The position numbers were made by a program, and so were the translations under genes. This document shows, piece by piece, positions 27,654-35,359 of a stretch of 64,000 nt of DNA. Every line of letters starts with the position of its first letter. The first letter of the stretch is position 1. Source of the stretch: an uncultured Microbacterium sp. (GTDB lineage Bacteria > Actinomycetota > Actinomycetes > Actinomycetales > Microbacteriaceae). Under the pieces are notes generated by a model that did no database searches, was not told where the DNA came from, and saw only the letters and a program-made list of their open reading frames with translations. The stretch lies in the NCBI RefSeq assembly GCF_947488465.1, contig NZ_CANKZA010000001.1:186001-250000 (forward strand), read 5' to 3'.

Positions 27654-28536
27654 GGGCGATGGTGTGGTGGCTTCGGATCTGTCTGTGCTGGCGGATCCGA
27701 CGCGCGCGCGCATTCTGAGACTGATCCGGGATTCGACCGACGGTCGTGCGTTGGTCGGCGAGCTCGCCACCACGCTGGAGCTGCGACAGCCCACGGTCAG
27801 TCACCATATGAAGGCCCTGGCCGACGAAGGTATCGTGCAGCGGCAGCCCGAGGGTCGGCGCGTTTGGTACTCGCTGGATCCCCGCCACGCCGACCGTGTG
27901 CACGCCCTGTTGGGTGATGAAGCTGGCGCCGGCCCCGAGCTCGATCTCCCTCGCGTCATCGCGAACCTGAGCGAGCGCTACCGTGGCACGTTCGGTAAAG
28001 AGACGGTGGAGCGCTACGTGCGAGAGAGTCACAAGCTCCTCTCCGAGACGAGTTCGACCGGTCTCCTCGGTTCGCGCACTGCCACATTCGCGACGGTGCG
28101 GCTGGACGCCCTAGCTCGTTCGGCCTCGGCTGACAGGGTCGTACCCGAGGTGCTTTTCGTCTGTGTGGAAAATGCCGGTCGATCTCAGCTCGCTGCCGGG
28201 CTCCTCCGGCAGCTCGCCGGAGAGCGTGTTCTCGTTCGCACCGCGGGGTCGGCCCCGATTGGTGCGGTGCGCGCCAATATCGTCACCGCGCTGGATGAAA
28301 TCGGGATCGCACTGGGGGAGGAGTTTCCCAAGCCGCTCACTGACGAGGCCGTGCGGGCCGCTGACGTCGTCGTCACGATGGGATGCGGTGATGCCTGCCC
28401 GGTGTACCCCGGTCGCAGGTACCTCGACTGGGATCTGGAAGACCCGGTCGGCAAGCCCATCGATACGGTGCGTGCTCTTCGCGACGATATCGAGGCGCGG
28501 GTCAGGGTTCTGCTGGCCGATCTGGTCCCGGCCTGA
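27652..28536 (+). CDS. ArsR-type regulator fused to arsenate reductase domain
   Basis: 294 residues. Residues 1-90 are an ArsR winged helix (LADPTRARILRLI, then LELRQPTVSHHMKALADEGI as recognition helix). Residues about 97-140 form the three-helix bundle (LSERYRGTFGKETVERYV) found in front of actinobacterial phosphatase-like ArsC proteins. Residues 165-294 are a low-molecular-weight phosphatase/ArsC domain with the C171-X5-R177 loop and TMGCGDACP (C245, C249). There is no cysteine in the first 170 residues, so the usual ArsR arsenite-binding cysteines are absent. Start set at 27652 by the -10 box. Heads an operon with arsC and others. Confidence 0.88.
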   Translation: MGDGVVASDLSVLADPTRARILRLIRDSTDGRALVGELATTLELRQPTVSHHMKALADEGIVQRQPEGRRVWYSLDPRHADRVHALLGDEAGAGPELDLPRVIANLSERYRGTFGKETVERYVRESHKLLSETSSTGLLGSRTATFATVRLDALARSASADRVVPEVLFVCVENAGRSQLAAGLLRQLAGERVLVRTAGSAPIGAVRANIVTALDEIGIALGEEFPKPLTDEAVRAADVVVTMGCGDACPVYPGRRYLDWDLEDPVGKPIDTVRALRDDIEARVRVLLADLVPA

Positions 28537-28563
28537 TCGTTCACCTCGCGTTCTTTTGAAAAG

Positions 28564-28579
28564 ATAGATCCTGGTCTAT
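28564..28579. promoter_or_regulatory. Second ArsR-type operator, before arsC
   Basis: ATAGAT-CCTG-GTCTAT repeats the 6-4-6 palindrome of 27638-27653 with one changed base. A possible -35 TTGAAA (28556-28561) and -10 TATGCT (28577-28582) flank it, so arsC probably has its own regulated promoter as well as read-through. Confidence 0.6.
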
Positions 28580-28606
28580 GCTTTTCCTTGAGGAAAGCGA
28601 GACCCC

Positions 28607-29023
28607 ATGTCCATCAAGCCCACAGTCCTGTTCGTTTGCGTCCACAATGCCGGCCGTTCCCAGATGGCCGCGGGCTATCTCCATGCGCTGAGCGGCGGGG
28701 ACATCGACGTTCTCTCCGCAGGGTCGGCGCCCAAAGATCAGATCAATCCGGTCGCGATCGAGGCGATGGCCGAAGAAGGCATCGACATCGCGAACAACAC
28801 ACCCAAGGTGTTGACGGTCGACGCTGTCAAAGAATCCGACGTCGTGATCACGATGGGCTGCGGTGACGTGTGCCCGATCTTCCCCGGCAAGCGCTATGAA
28901 GACTGGGAGCTGGATGACCCGGCCGGCCAGGGCATCGACGCGGTCCGACCGATCCGTGACGAGATCCGCGCTCGCATCGAAAACCTCCTCGCCGAGCTTC
29001 TCCCGGCCCGGGGTGGGGCGTGA
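28607..29023 (+). CDS. arsC: Arsenate reductase, low-molecular-weight phosphatase type
   Basis: 138 residues. The catalytic loop is C11-VHNAG-R17, and TMGCGDVCPIFPG supplies C85 and C89 that can relay the disulfide. It reduces arsenate to arsenite; electrons come from thioredoxin or mycothiol/mycoredoxin in actinobacteria. About 66% of its length resembles the C-terminal domain of the upstream fusion, pointing to gene duplication or fusion. TTGAGGAAAGCGAG upstream provides the ribosome site. Stop overlaps the next GTG. Confidence 0.93.
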   Translation: MSIKPTVLFVCVHNAGRSQMAAGYLHALSGGDIDVLSAGSAPKDQINPVAIEAMAEEGIDIANNTPKVLTVDAVKESDVVITMGCGDVCPIFPGKRYEDWELDDPAGQGIDAVRPIRDEIRARIENLLAELLPARGGA

Positions 29024-29964
29024 ACCTCCGTCGCGCGCGCGCCGTGCTCGGCGCGACGGCAGTGCTCTCGTTGTCCGTGACACTCAGCGCCTGCACAGGC
29101 GAAGCATCCAGCAACACCGGTGAGGGTCTCAGTGGGACCGTCGTCACCGACGGATCGTCCACGGTCGAGCCGCTGACCGACGCCGCCGCCTACCTGTTCG
29201 CGGGGACGGAACCGGACGTCGACGTGGTCGCGACCATCACGGGCACGACGGCGGGATTTCGGGCGTTCTGCGATGGAGAGACCGATATCTCGAACGCCTC
29301 GCGAGCGATCTCGGAGGACGAGAAGGCTGCGTGTGGCGACGCCGGCGTCGACTACACCGAGATCGTCGTCGCGAATGACGGCCTGTCCGTGATCCTGAAC
29401 CCCGAGAACGACTGGGCGACGGACCTGACCGTTGAGCAGCTCGCCATGATCTGGGCGCCCGCATCCGAAGGTGAGATCCTCACCTGGAGTCAGGTCGACC
29501 CCGCCTTCCCCGACGAGCCGCTCGTGCTGTTCGGCGCGGGCCAGGACTCGGGAACACTCGACTACTTCAGCGCCGAGATCAACGGTGAAGAAGGCGCCAT
29601 CCGCGCAGACTACTTCGCATCCGAAGACGACAATCTGACAGTGGCGGGGGTCGCGGAGAACCGCGGCGGCATCGGGTTCCTCGGCCTCAGTTACGTCGAG
29701 GCCAATACCGACGCCGTCATCGCGGCATCGATTGACGGCGTTTCGCCGACCGTCGAGACGGTGCAAGACGGCAGCTATACGCCGCTCAGTCGTCCGCTGT
29801 TCATCTACGTCAACAACGCGTCCTACGCGGACAAGCCGCAGGTGAAGGGCTTCGTCAACTTCTACGTCGACAACGCGGCGAACGTGGCCGCGCGAGCACT
29901 CGTGGTGCCGCTCACCGACGAGCAAGTCGGCGTCGCGCAGGAAGAACTCGCGTCCCTCGGTTGA
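29020..29964 (+). CDS. PstS-like phosphate/arsenate-binding lipoprotein
   Basis: 314 residues. Signal peptide with lipobox LSACTG, lipidated Cys25. The PBP fold has the anion-binding signatures TDGSSTVEPLT and GAGQDSGTLDYF plus NRGGIGFLGLSY, as in PstS. It overlaps arsC by four bases but no pstC, pstA or pstB gene is present. A role in binding arsenate or phosphate at the cell surface, perhaps to favour phosphate over arsenate or to feed an unlinked Pst system, is inferred from context. Confidence 0.85.
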   Translation: MNLRRARAVLGATAVLSLSVTLSACTGEASSNTGEGLSGTVVTDGSSTVEPLTDAAAYLFAGTEPDVDVVATITGTTAGFRAFCDGETDISNASRAISEDEKAACGDAGVDYTEIVVANDGLSVILNPENDWATDLTVEQLAMIWAPASEGEILTWSQVDPAFPDEPLVLFGAGQDSGTLDYFSAEINGEEGAIRADYFASEDDNLTVAGVAENRGGIGFLGLSYVEANTDAVIAASIDGVSPTVETVQDGSYTPLSRPLFIYVNNASYADKPQVKGFVNFYVDNAANVAARALVVPLTDEQVGVAQEELASLG

Positions 29965-30010
29965 CCCTCGCCCACGACCCTCTCCACGGACCCTGAGACA
30001 GGACTGACTT

Positions 30011-31393
30011 ATGCACATCGTCGCCATCGGCGGCAGCGACGCGGGGATTTCCGCCGCGCTCCGCGCCCGTGAGCTGGACCCCTCGGTCGACGTGACCGTG
30101 GTGGTCGCCGACGAGTATCCGAACTACTCGATCTGCGGCATCCCGTACTACTTCTCCGGCGATGTCCAGCCGTGGCAATCGCTCGCGCACCGCACCCACG
30201 CCGACCTCGAGGCGACCGGAATGAGGCTCCGGCTGGGGACCCTCGCCACCCGCATTGATGCTGCGGCCCACACGCTGACCGTCCGCGATCAGGCGGGGGA
30301 GAGCCAGATCGCGTATGACGAGCTGATCGTCGGCACGGGAGCCCTTCCCGCATTCGCCGGCATCCATGGTCTCGACACGCTCGGGCCCGACGACGGGGTC
30401 CACGTCATCCATTCGATGGGCGACACCTTCGCGCTGGATGCGCACCTCACCCAACGTGACCCGAGCACCGCGATCATCATCGGCGCGGGGTACGTGGGCC
30501 TCGAGATGGCGGAAGGCTTCCGGGCGCGGGGGATGCGGGTGATTCAGCTGCAGCGTGGACCCGAAGTGCTTTCCACCCTCGACCCTGAACTTGCCGCCAC
30601 CGTGCACGCCGAACTGCTCGAGCACGGCGTGGAGGTGCACACGAACACCACCGTGACAGCGGTGGAGAAAACCGACTCGGGGTTGTTCGTGCGGGCGGAG
30701 CATCTCGGCCAGCCGGTTACACACACCGCCGAGCTCGTCCTCGCTGTCGTCGGTGTTCGGCCCAACACGGCGCTCCTCAAGGATGCGGGTGCGCGGCTCG
30801 GAGTCGGCCGTGCCGTCGTCGTCGACGAGCAGATGCGCACGGGCATTCCGCACGTGTTCGCGGCGGGCGATGGCATCGTCACTCATCATCGCCTTCTCGG
30901 CGTGACCTACCTTCCGCTCGGCACGACTGCGCACAAGCAAGGCCGCATCGCCGGAGAGAACGCGCTCGGCGGACAGCGGCGCTTCGCCGGGTCGGTCGGC
31001 ACTCAAGTGGTGAAGGTCTTCGATGTCGTCGCGGCACGCACCGGGCTGCGCGACCACGAAGCCGTCGCAGCAGGGTTCGCACCGGCGACGTCGGAAGCCG
31101 TCGCGGATGATCACAAGCGTTATTACCCCGGCGCGCAGCCGATCGCGATAAGAATCACCGGCGACACGCAGTCCGGCCTTCTCCTCGGGGCCCAACTAAT
31201 CGGGCGGCTGGGTACCGAAACCGCGAAGCGCGTCGACACCTATTCGACCGCACTGTTCGGCGGGCTGACCGTGGAGCAGGTCTCGGATCTCGATCTCTCC
31301 TATACGCCCCCTCTCGGGTCCCCGTGGGATGCCGTCCAAATAGCCACCCAGGCGTGGTCTCGCGCCCATGTCCCTACAGGAGTCTCCGCATGA
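30011..31393 (+). CDS. FAD/NAD-linked disulfide reductase, CoA-disulfide reductase-like
   Basis: 460 residues. N-terminal FAD motif IGGSDAGISAA, the single active-site Cys42 in YSICGIPYYFSG, second dinucleotide motif IIGAGYVGLEMAEGF, FAD-binding end VFAAGDGI and a C-terminal dimerisation domain. One cysteine rather than a CxxC pair places it with CoA-disulfide reductases and NADH oxidases. In the ars operon it may regenerate a thiol used by the ArsC proteins; that is an inference. The stop overlaps the next ATG (ATGA). Confidence 0.88.
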   Translation: MHIVAIGGSDAGISAALRARELDPSVDVTVVVADEYPNYSICGIPYYFSGDVQPWQSLAHRTHADLEATGMRLRLGTLATRIDAAAHTLTVRDQAGESQIAYDELIVGTGALPAFAGIHGLDTLGPDDGVHVIHSMGDTFALDAHLTQRDPSTAIIIGAGYVGLEMAEGFRARGMRVIQLQRGPEVLSTLDPELAATVHAELLEHGVEVHTNTTVTAVEKTDSGLFVRAEHLGQPVTHTAELVLAVVGVRPNTALLKDAGARLGVGRAVVVDEQMRTGIPHVFAAGDGIVTHHRLLGVTYLPLGTTAHKQGRIAGENALGGQRRFAGSVGTQVVKVFDVVAARTGLRDHEAVAAGFAPATSEAVADDHKRYYPGAQPIAIRITGDTQSGLLLGAQLIGRLGTETAKRVDTYSTALFGGLTVEQVSDLDLSYTPPLGSPWDAVQIATQAWSRAHVPTGVSA

Positions 31394-31788
31394 CTGCATC
31401 GCCGACCGTCCTTTTCATCTGCACGCACAACGCGGGCCGCTCCCAACTCGGTGCGCACCTGCTCGCCCACGTCGCCGGCGGCAGCGTGACCGCGACCAGC
31501 GCCGGCGTCTCGCCCGCCGAGCACATCAATCCCGTCGTGGCGGAAGCGCTCGGCGAGCTCGGCATCGACACGTCAGAAGCGAGCCCCCGCGCCGTCACCG
31601 TCGCGGACCTCGCCTCGGCCGACGTCGTGGTGACCATGAAGCCCGGACTCTCCTTGCCGGGACCCGTCGTCGGCGAGCTGGTGGAGTGGTCCTTCGCTGA
31701 CCCTGAGAACTGGGGTATCAACGGCGTGCGTGAGCTCCGAGACCGGGTCCTCGCGAAGGTCCGCACCCTGGTTCCCGCAGGTAGCTGA
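31390..31788 (+). CDS. ArsC-like low-molecular-weight phosphatase, single cysteine
   Basis: 132 residues. It keeps the loop C11-THNAG-R17-S and a general-acid Asp in FADPENWG, but the segment matching MGCGDVCP in the other two is MKPGLSLP, without both relay cysteines. Only Cys11 remains. Such enzymes could be phosphatases, or arsenate reductases that need mycothiol and mycoredoxin as in corynebacterial single-Cys types. Last gene of the arsenic operon, translationally coupled to the flavoprotein. Confidence 0.85.
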   Translation: MTASPTVLFICTHNAGRSQLGAHLLAHVAGGSVTATSAGVSPAEHINPVVAEALGELGIDTSEASPRAVTVADLASADVVVTMKPGLSLPGPVVGELVEWSFADPENWGINGVRELRDRVLAKVRTLVPAGS

Positions 31789-31793
31789 GGCGC

Positions 31794-32183
31794 TCAGTCG
31801 CGCAGCTGCGCCAGGATCTCGTGCGGGCCGGTGCCGGTGTGCTCCGTGACCACGTCGCGCTCGACGCGGAGCATCGCAAACTCGGCGATGTTGACATGGC
31901 GTCGGGTCGGCGGGATTCCGCGGAAAGCTCCCGTGTGGGTGCCGGCGCCACGGAGGTGCACGGCGATCCGGTCGTCTTCGGCGACAAGCTGGATGCGGCG
32001 CCAGCGCCAGTCGGGGAACCCGCGGAAGAGGTCCTCGATGTCGGTGATCCAGGCATCCGCCCCGCCGGGCAGGTGCGCGCGGCGCACGGCGGGGGAGAGG
32101 AATCCGCGGATCGCACCGAGGTCATGCCGATTGCACGCGTCGAGGAAGTCGGCGTGCCAGGCATGCAGCTCCCACGATTCCAT
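31794..32183 (-). CDS. SnoaL-like / NTF2-fold protein
   Basis: 129 residues. A cone-shaped NTF2-like fold is suggested by LDACNRHDLGAIRGFLSP at the N-terminus, the WITDIEDLFRGFPDWRWRR middle and the GTHTGAFRGIPPTRRHVNI strand region, all usual in SnoaL-like polyketide cyclase relatives (ester cyclases). Stops six bases from the convergent ars operon. No partner gene hints at a substrate. Confidence 0.8.
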   Translation of the reverse strand: MESWELHAWHADFLDACNRHDLGAIRGFLSPAVRRAHLPGGADAWITDIEDLFRGFPDWRWRRIQLVAEDDRIAVHLRGAGTHTGAFRGIPPTRRHVNIAEFAMLRVERDVVTEHTGTGPHEILAQLRD

Positions 32184-32351
32184 CGGACCAGGCTACGCGT
32201 CCCGGATCCCGCGATCTCCACGTGCACGCGCTGAGGACATGTGCTCAATTGAGGAGGGATGCCGGGCATCCGTCCTCACGCGTGGACATCTCCTCATCCA
32301 CAGACCGCCGCAGGGCGACGGGTCCGCCCGGCAGCCTGAGAGGATGGCGGG

Positions 32352-34004
32352 ATGACCGCAACACTCGTGGCCCGCGGCGTCGCCGGCGGCTACGGCCACC
32401 GCACACTGTTCGATGCGCTCGACCTCACCGTCGCTCCCGGCGACGTCGTGGGAGTCGTCGGCGCGAACGGCGCGGGAAAATCCACCCTGCTCCGCCTGCT
32501 CGCTGGCATTGACGAGCCGCAGGAGGGCACTGTCTCGCTCGCGCCGACCGACGCGTTCGTAGGCTGGCTACCGCAAGAACACGAGCGCCTCGCGGGCGAG
32601 AGCGTGGCGGGGTACATTTCGCGGCGGACCGGTTGCGCCGCCGCGGCGGCCGAGATGGATGCCGCGGCCCTCGCCTTCGCGGATCCGGCGCTCGCCGCGC
32701 CCGGTACCGACCCGGCCGACGCGTACTCCGCGGCGCTCGATCGCTGGATGGCGAGCGGTGCCGCCGACCTCGACGAGCGGATGCCGGTGGTCCTCGCCGA
32801 GCTCGGACTCCACCTCGGGACGACCGCACTGATGACGTCCCTGTCGGGAGGGCAAGCGGCCCGCGTGGGGCTCGCAGCGCTCCTGCTCTCACGCTTCGAC
32901 ATCGTGCTGCTCGACGAACCCACAAACGATCTCGACCTCGACGGACTCGAACGGCTCGAAGCTTTCGTCCGCGGGCTTCGGGGCGGAGTGGTGCTCGTCA
33001 GCCACGATCGGGAGTTCCTCGCCCGATGCGTCACGCGCGTGCTCGAGCTCGACCTCGCACAGCACTCGAACCGCGTGTTCGGCGGCGGTTACGACGCCTA
33101 TCTCGAAGAACGTGCGACCCTGCGTCGCCATGCGCGTGAGAAGTACGAGGAGTTCGCCTCGACCAAGGCTGATCTCGTCGGACGCGCCCGCACGCAGCGC
33201 GAGTGGTCGAGTCAGGGTGTGCGCAACGCGATGAAGAAGTCACCCGACAACGACAAGATCCGGCGGAAGGCCGCGACCGAGTCGAGCGAGAAGCAAGCGC
33301 AGAAGGTACGTCAGATAGAAAGCCGCATCGCGCAGCTCGACGAGGTGGAGGAGCCCCGCAAGGAGTGGCAGCTCGAGTTCACGATCGGTGCAGCCCCGCG
33401 CTCGAGCACGGTGGTCTCCACGCTCAGCGGCGCCGTGTTCCGCCAGGGCGACTTCACACTCGGCCCCGTCTCGCTGCAGGTCATCGCGGGGGAGCGGATC
33501 GGCATCACGGGACCCAACGGCGCCGGCAAGTCGACGCTCCTGCGTGCACTCCTGGGCACCCAGCATCCCGACGCCGGAACGGCGAGTCTCGGCGCGAATG
33601 TGCAGATCGGGGAGATCGACCAGGCGCGGTCCTCGCTCACCGGGTCGGCGCCGCTCGCCGTCGCGTTCGAGGCGCTGGTGCCCGAACTCAACTCGGGGGA
33701 GGTCCGGACGCTCCTCGCGAAGTTCGGCCTCATCGCCGATCATGTGACCCGGCCCGTCGATGACATCTCTCCGGGCGAGCGCACGCGCGCCGCTCTCGCG
33801 CTTCTGCAAGCCCGGGGAGTCAACGTTCTCGTGCTCGACGAACCGACGAACCACCTCGATCTGCCGGCGATCGAGCAACTCGAGCAGGCCCTCGAGTCCT
33901 ACACGGGCACCCTGTTGCTCGTGACCCACGATCGGCGCCTGCTCCAGGCCGTGCACACCGACCGGAAATGGCGGGTCGAGGCCGGCGTCGTCACCGAAGT
34001 CTGA
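32352..34004 (+). CDS. ABC-F family ATPase
   Basis: 550 residues with two ABC domains and no membrane span. Walker A sequences at about 38-45 (GANGAGKST) and 387-394 (GPNGAGKST); signatures LSGGQAARVGLA and ISPGERTRAALA, and two LDEPTN(D/H)LDL Walker B regions. The linker (about 255-340) is long, basic and coiled. ABC-F proteins act on the ribosome; some give resistance to ribosome-targeting antibiotics, others are translation factors. The type is not settled. The first Walker B is followed by LDGLERLEAFV, typical of the family. Confidence 0.92.
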   Translation: MTATLVARGVAGGYGHRTLFDALDLTVAPGDVVGVVGANGAGKSTLLRLLAGIDEPQEGTVSLAPTDAFVGWLPQEHERLAGESVAGYISRRTGCAAAAAEMDAAALAFADPALAAPGTDPADAYSAALDRWMASGAADLDERMPVVLAELGLHLGTTALMTSLSGGQAARVGLAALLLSRFDIVLLDEPTNDLDLDGLERLEAFVRGLRGGVVLVSHDREFLARCVTRVLELDLAQHSNRVFGGGYDAYLEERATLRRHAREKYEEFASTKADLVGRARTQREWSSQGVRNAMKKSPDNDKIRRKAATESSEKQAQKVRQIESRIAQLDEVEEPRKEWQLEFTIGAAPRSSTVVSTLSGAVFRQGDFTLGPVSLQVIAGERIGITGPNGAGKSTLLRALLGTQHPDAGTASLGANVQIGEIDQARSSLTGSAPLAVAFEALVPELNSGEVRTLLAKFGLIADHVTRPVDDISPGERTRAALALLQARGVNVLVLDEPTNHLDLPAIEQLEQALESYTGTLLLVTHDRRLLQAVHTDRKWRVEAGVVTEV

Positions 34005-34037
34005 GGCAGCACCGCTCGGGCACCTGCGCGACGTCGA

Positions 34038-34126
34038 GCGGCTCAGTCGTATGTCCGGTTGGCTCGACGGTGCCACACCTGTCCCACGCGAGCACAGCTG
34101 CCCCACGCGCCATGCGACTGAGCCGC
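34038..34126. repeat. Long-range inverted repeat between convergent genes
   Basis: GCGGCTCAGTCGTATG (34038-34053) and CATGCGACTGAGCCGC (34111-34126) pair at 15 of 16 positions around a 57-base loop. The loop holds near-repeats TGTCCCACGCG and TGCCCCACGCG. It may be a terminator for both flanking genes or a REP-like element. Confidence 0.55.
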
Positions 34127-34146
34127 CACGACGGCCGGAATCGGAC

Positions 34147-34497
34147 TCAGCGGCCCTGACGCTTCTTGTAGGGCTTCGGCTGGCCCTTCACGATCGGGGC
34201 GCGGCCGACACCCTTGGACGCCTTCGCTTTGCCGCCGCCGGTCTTCTTCGGCGTGGTCGCGATTGCCGGGGCATCCGCGATGCGGCGGTGTGCTTCGTCG
34301 AGCAGGAGTGTGCCCGCCGCAGTAAGGGTCCAGGGAGTGCGGTCGCGGTCGATGAGCTCGTGCCCGACCGCGGTCTCGAGCCGCTCGATCGAGGCGTACA
34401 GCGCCGTGAGCGATACACCGAGCGCGGCGGCAGCGCGCGGGAAATGGAGCCCCGCCGCGTGCAGAGCCACGAAACGCTGCAGATCGGCGAGCTTCAC
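34147..34497 (-). CDS. LysR-like HTH protein without effector domain
   Basis: 116 residues from GTG 34497, preceded by GAGGAG. The N-terminal winged helix (LADLQRFVALHAAGLHFPRA, SLTALYASIERLETAVG, TPWTLTAAGTLLLDEA) matches LysR DNA-binding domains. Instead of the ~200-residue effector-binding domain it has a 40-residue basic tail rich in Lys, Gly and Pro (KKTGGGKAKASKG, ending KPYKKRQGR). The basic tail may bind DNA or RNA non-specifically. No sign that a larger gene was truncated nearby. Confidence 0.75.
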   Translation of the reverse strand: MKLADLQRFVALHAAGLHFPRAAAALGVSLTALYASIERLETAVGHELIDRDRTPWTLTAAGTLLLDEAHRRIADAPAIATTPKKTGGGKAKASKGVGRAPIVKGQPKPYKKRQGR

Positions 34498-34582
34498 GCG
34501 GACTCCTCGGGGCTGGACGGCACGCGTCCACGATACGCGAACGTCCTCCATGCCTCGCCCCGGAGACCGTCGGGAGCCCTCG

Positions 34583-34642
34583 GTAGACTGACGTGGCCGG
34601 CGCGAGCTGCCGTCGGCCGCCAGGTGACAGGGAGAAACGACA
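34583..34642 (+). promoter_or_regulatory. Promoter and ribosome site of the hydrolase gene
   Basis: TAGACT at 34583-34588 fits the local -10 consensus and CAGGGAGAAACGAC precedes the start at 34643, giving a leader of about 45 bases. Confidence 0.4.
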
Positions 34643-35320
34643 GTGACGCACGAGCGCCAGACCTTCGAGCCAGACGGTCGCGCCGTCGCCTACATCGACG
34701 AGGGCTCCGGCCCCGCGGTCGTGCTGCTCCCGGCAGCCGGTCTCGACTTCGCCTACCTGGGTACGCTCGCCAGCATCCTCGTTGAGGAAGACTTCCGCGT
34801 CGTGCGCATCGGGTCACGCGCGGCGGGCCCCGCCACGATGCACGATCTCGCGCAGGACGTCGTGGACGTCCTCACCGCGCTCGGGATCGACGACGCCTGG
34901 ATCGGCGGCCACGCGTTCGGCGGAGCCGTGGCCCGCACGGTTGCGCTCGATCACCACGATCACGTCAACGGCATCCTCCTTCTCGGTGTGGAAGCCGGTA
35001 CCCCCGCCGATCGCAGGGAGGCCTTCACCGCCGTCTTCGGCGAGGGCTTTGCGCCCGATGCCGCGCTCGAAGCGATGCAGACGACCGCGCTCTCATCGAC
35101 ACCGACGCCCGAGTGGGCCACGATCGCACCGGATACGCCGACGCTCGTCATCCAGGGTGGCAGCGACGACATCACGCCGCCCGACAACGGACTTGCGTTG
35201 CAGGCATCCGCCCCGGCGCTGGTGAGTGTCACGTCGGTCGATGACGCCGGACACCTGTTCGTGCTCACGCATCCTGGTGAAACGTCGTGGTTCATCGAGG
35301 ATTATCTCGACTGGGACTGA
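34643..35320 (+). CDS. Alpha/beta-hydrolase fold protein with the serine nucleophile replaced
   Basis: 225 residues. The fold is clear: oxyanion-side GSGPAVVLLPAAG, nucleophile elbow, acid loop VIQGGSDDITPPD (D175 or D176) and DAGHLFVL with H204. The elbow reads IGGHAFGGAVA, so the nucleophile position is Ala91 (codon GCG at 34913-34915), where active hydrolases have Ser. Asp and His remain. It may be a binding or scaffolding relative, or a cofactor-less type that does not need the serine. Alternatively a point mutation has inactivated it. Confidence 0.8.
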   Translation: MTHERQTFEPDGRAVAYIDEGSGPAVVLLPAAGLDFAYLGTLASILVEEDFRVVRIGSRAAGPATMHDLAQDVVDVLTALGIDDAWIGGHAFGGAVARTVALDHHDHVNGILLLGVEAGTPADRREAFTAVFGEGFAPDAALEAMQTTALSSTPTPEWATIAPDTPTLVIQGGSDDITPPDNGLALQASAPALVSVTSVDDAGHLFVLTHPGETSWFIEDYLDWD

Positions 35321-35346
35321 ATCGGTCCATCCGTGCGACCGAGGTC

Positions 35347-35359
35347 TAGCATGGAGGGA
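35347..35359 (+). promoter_or_regulatory. Leaderless-type promoter of the Cys-rich peptide (-10 TAGCAT)
   Basis: TAGCAT at 35347-35352, six bases (GGAGGG), then ATG 35359. GGAGGG could double as a ribosome site. Confidence 0.5.
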
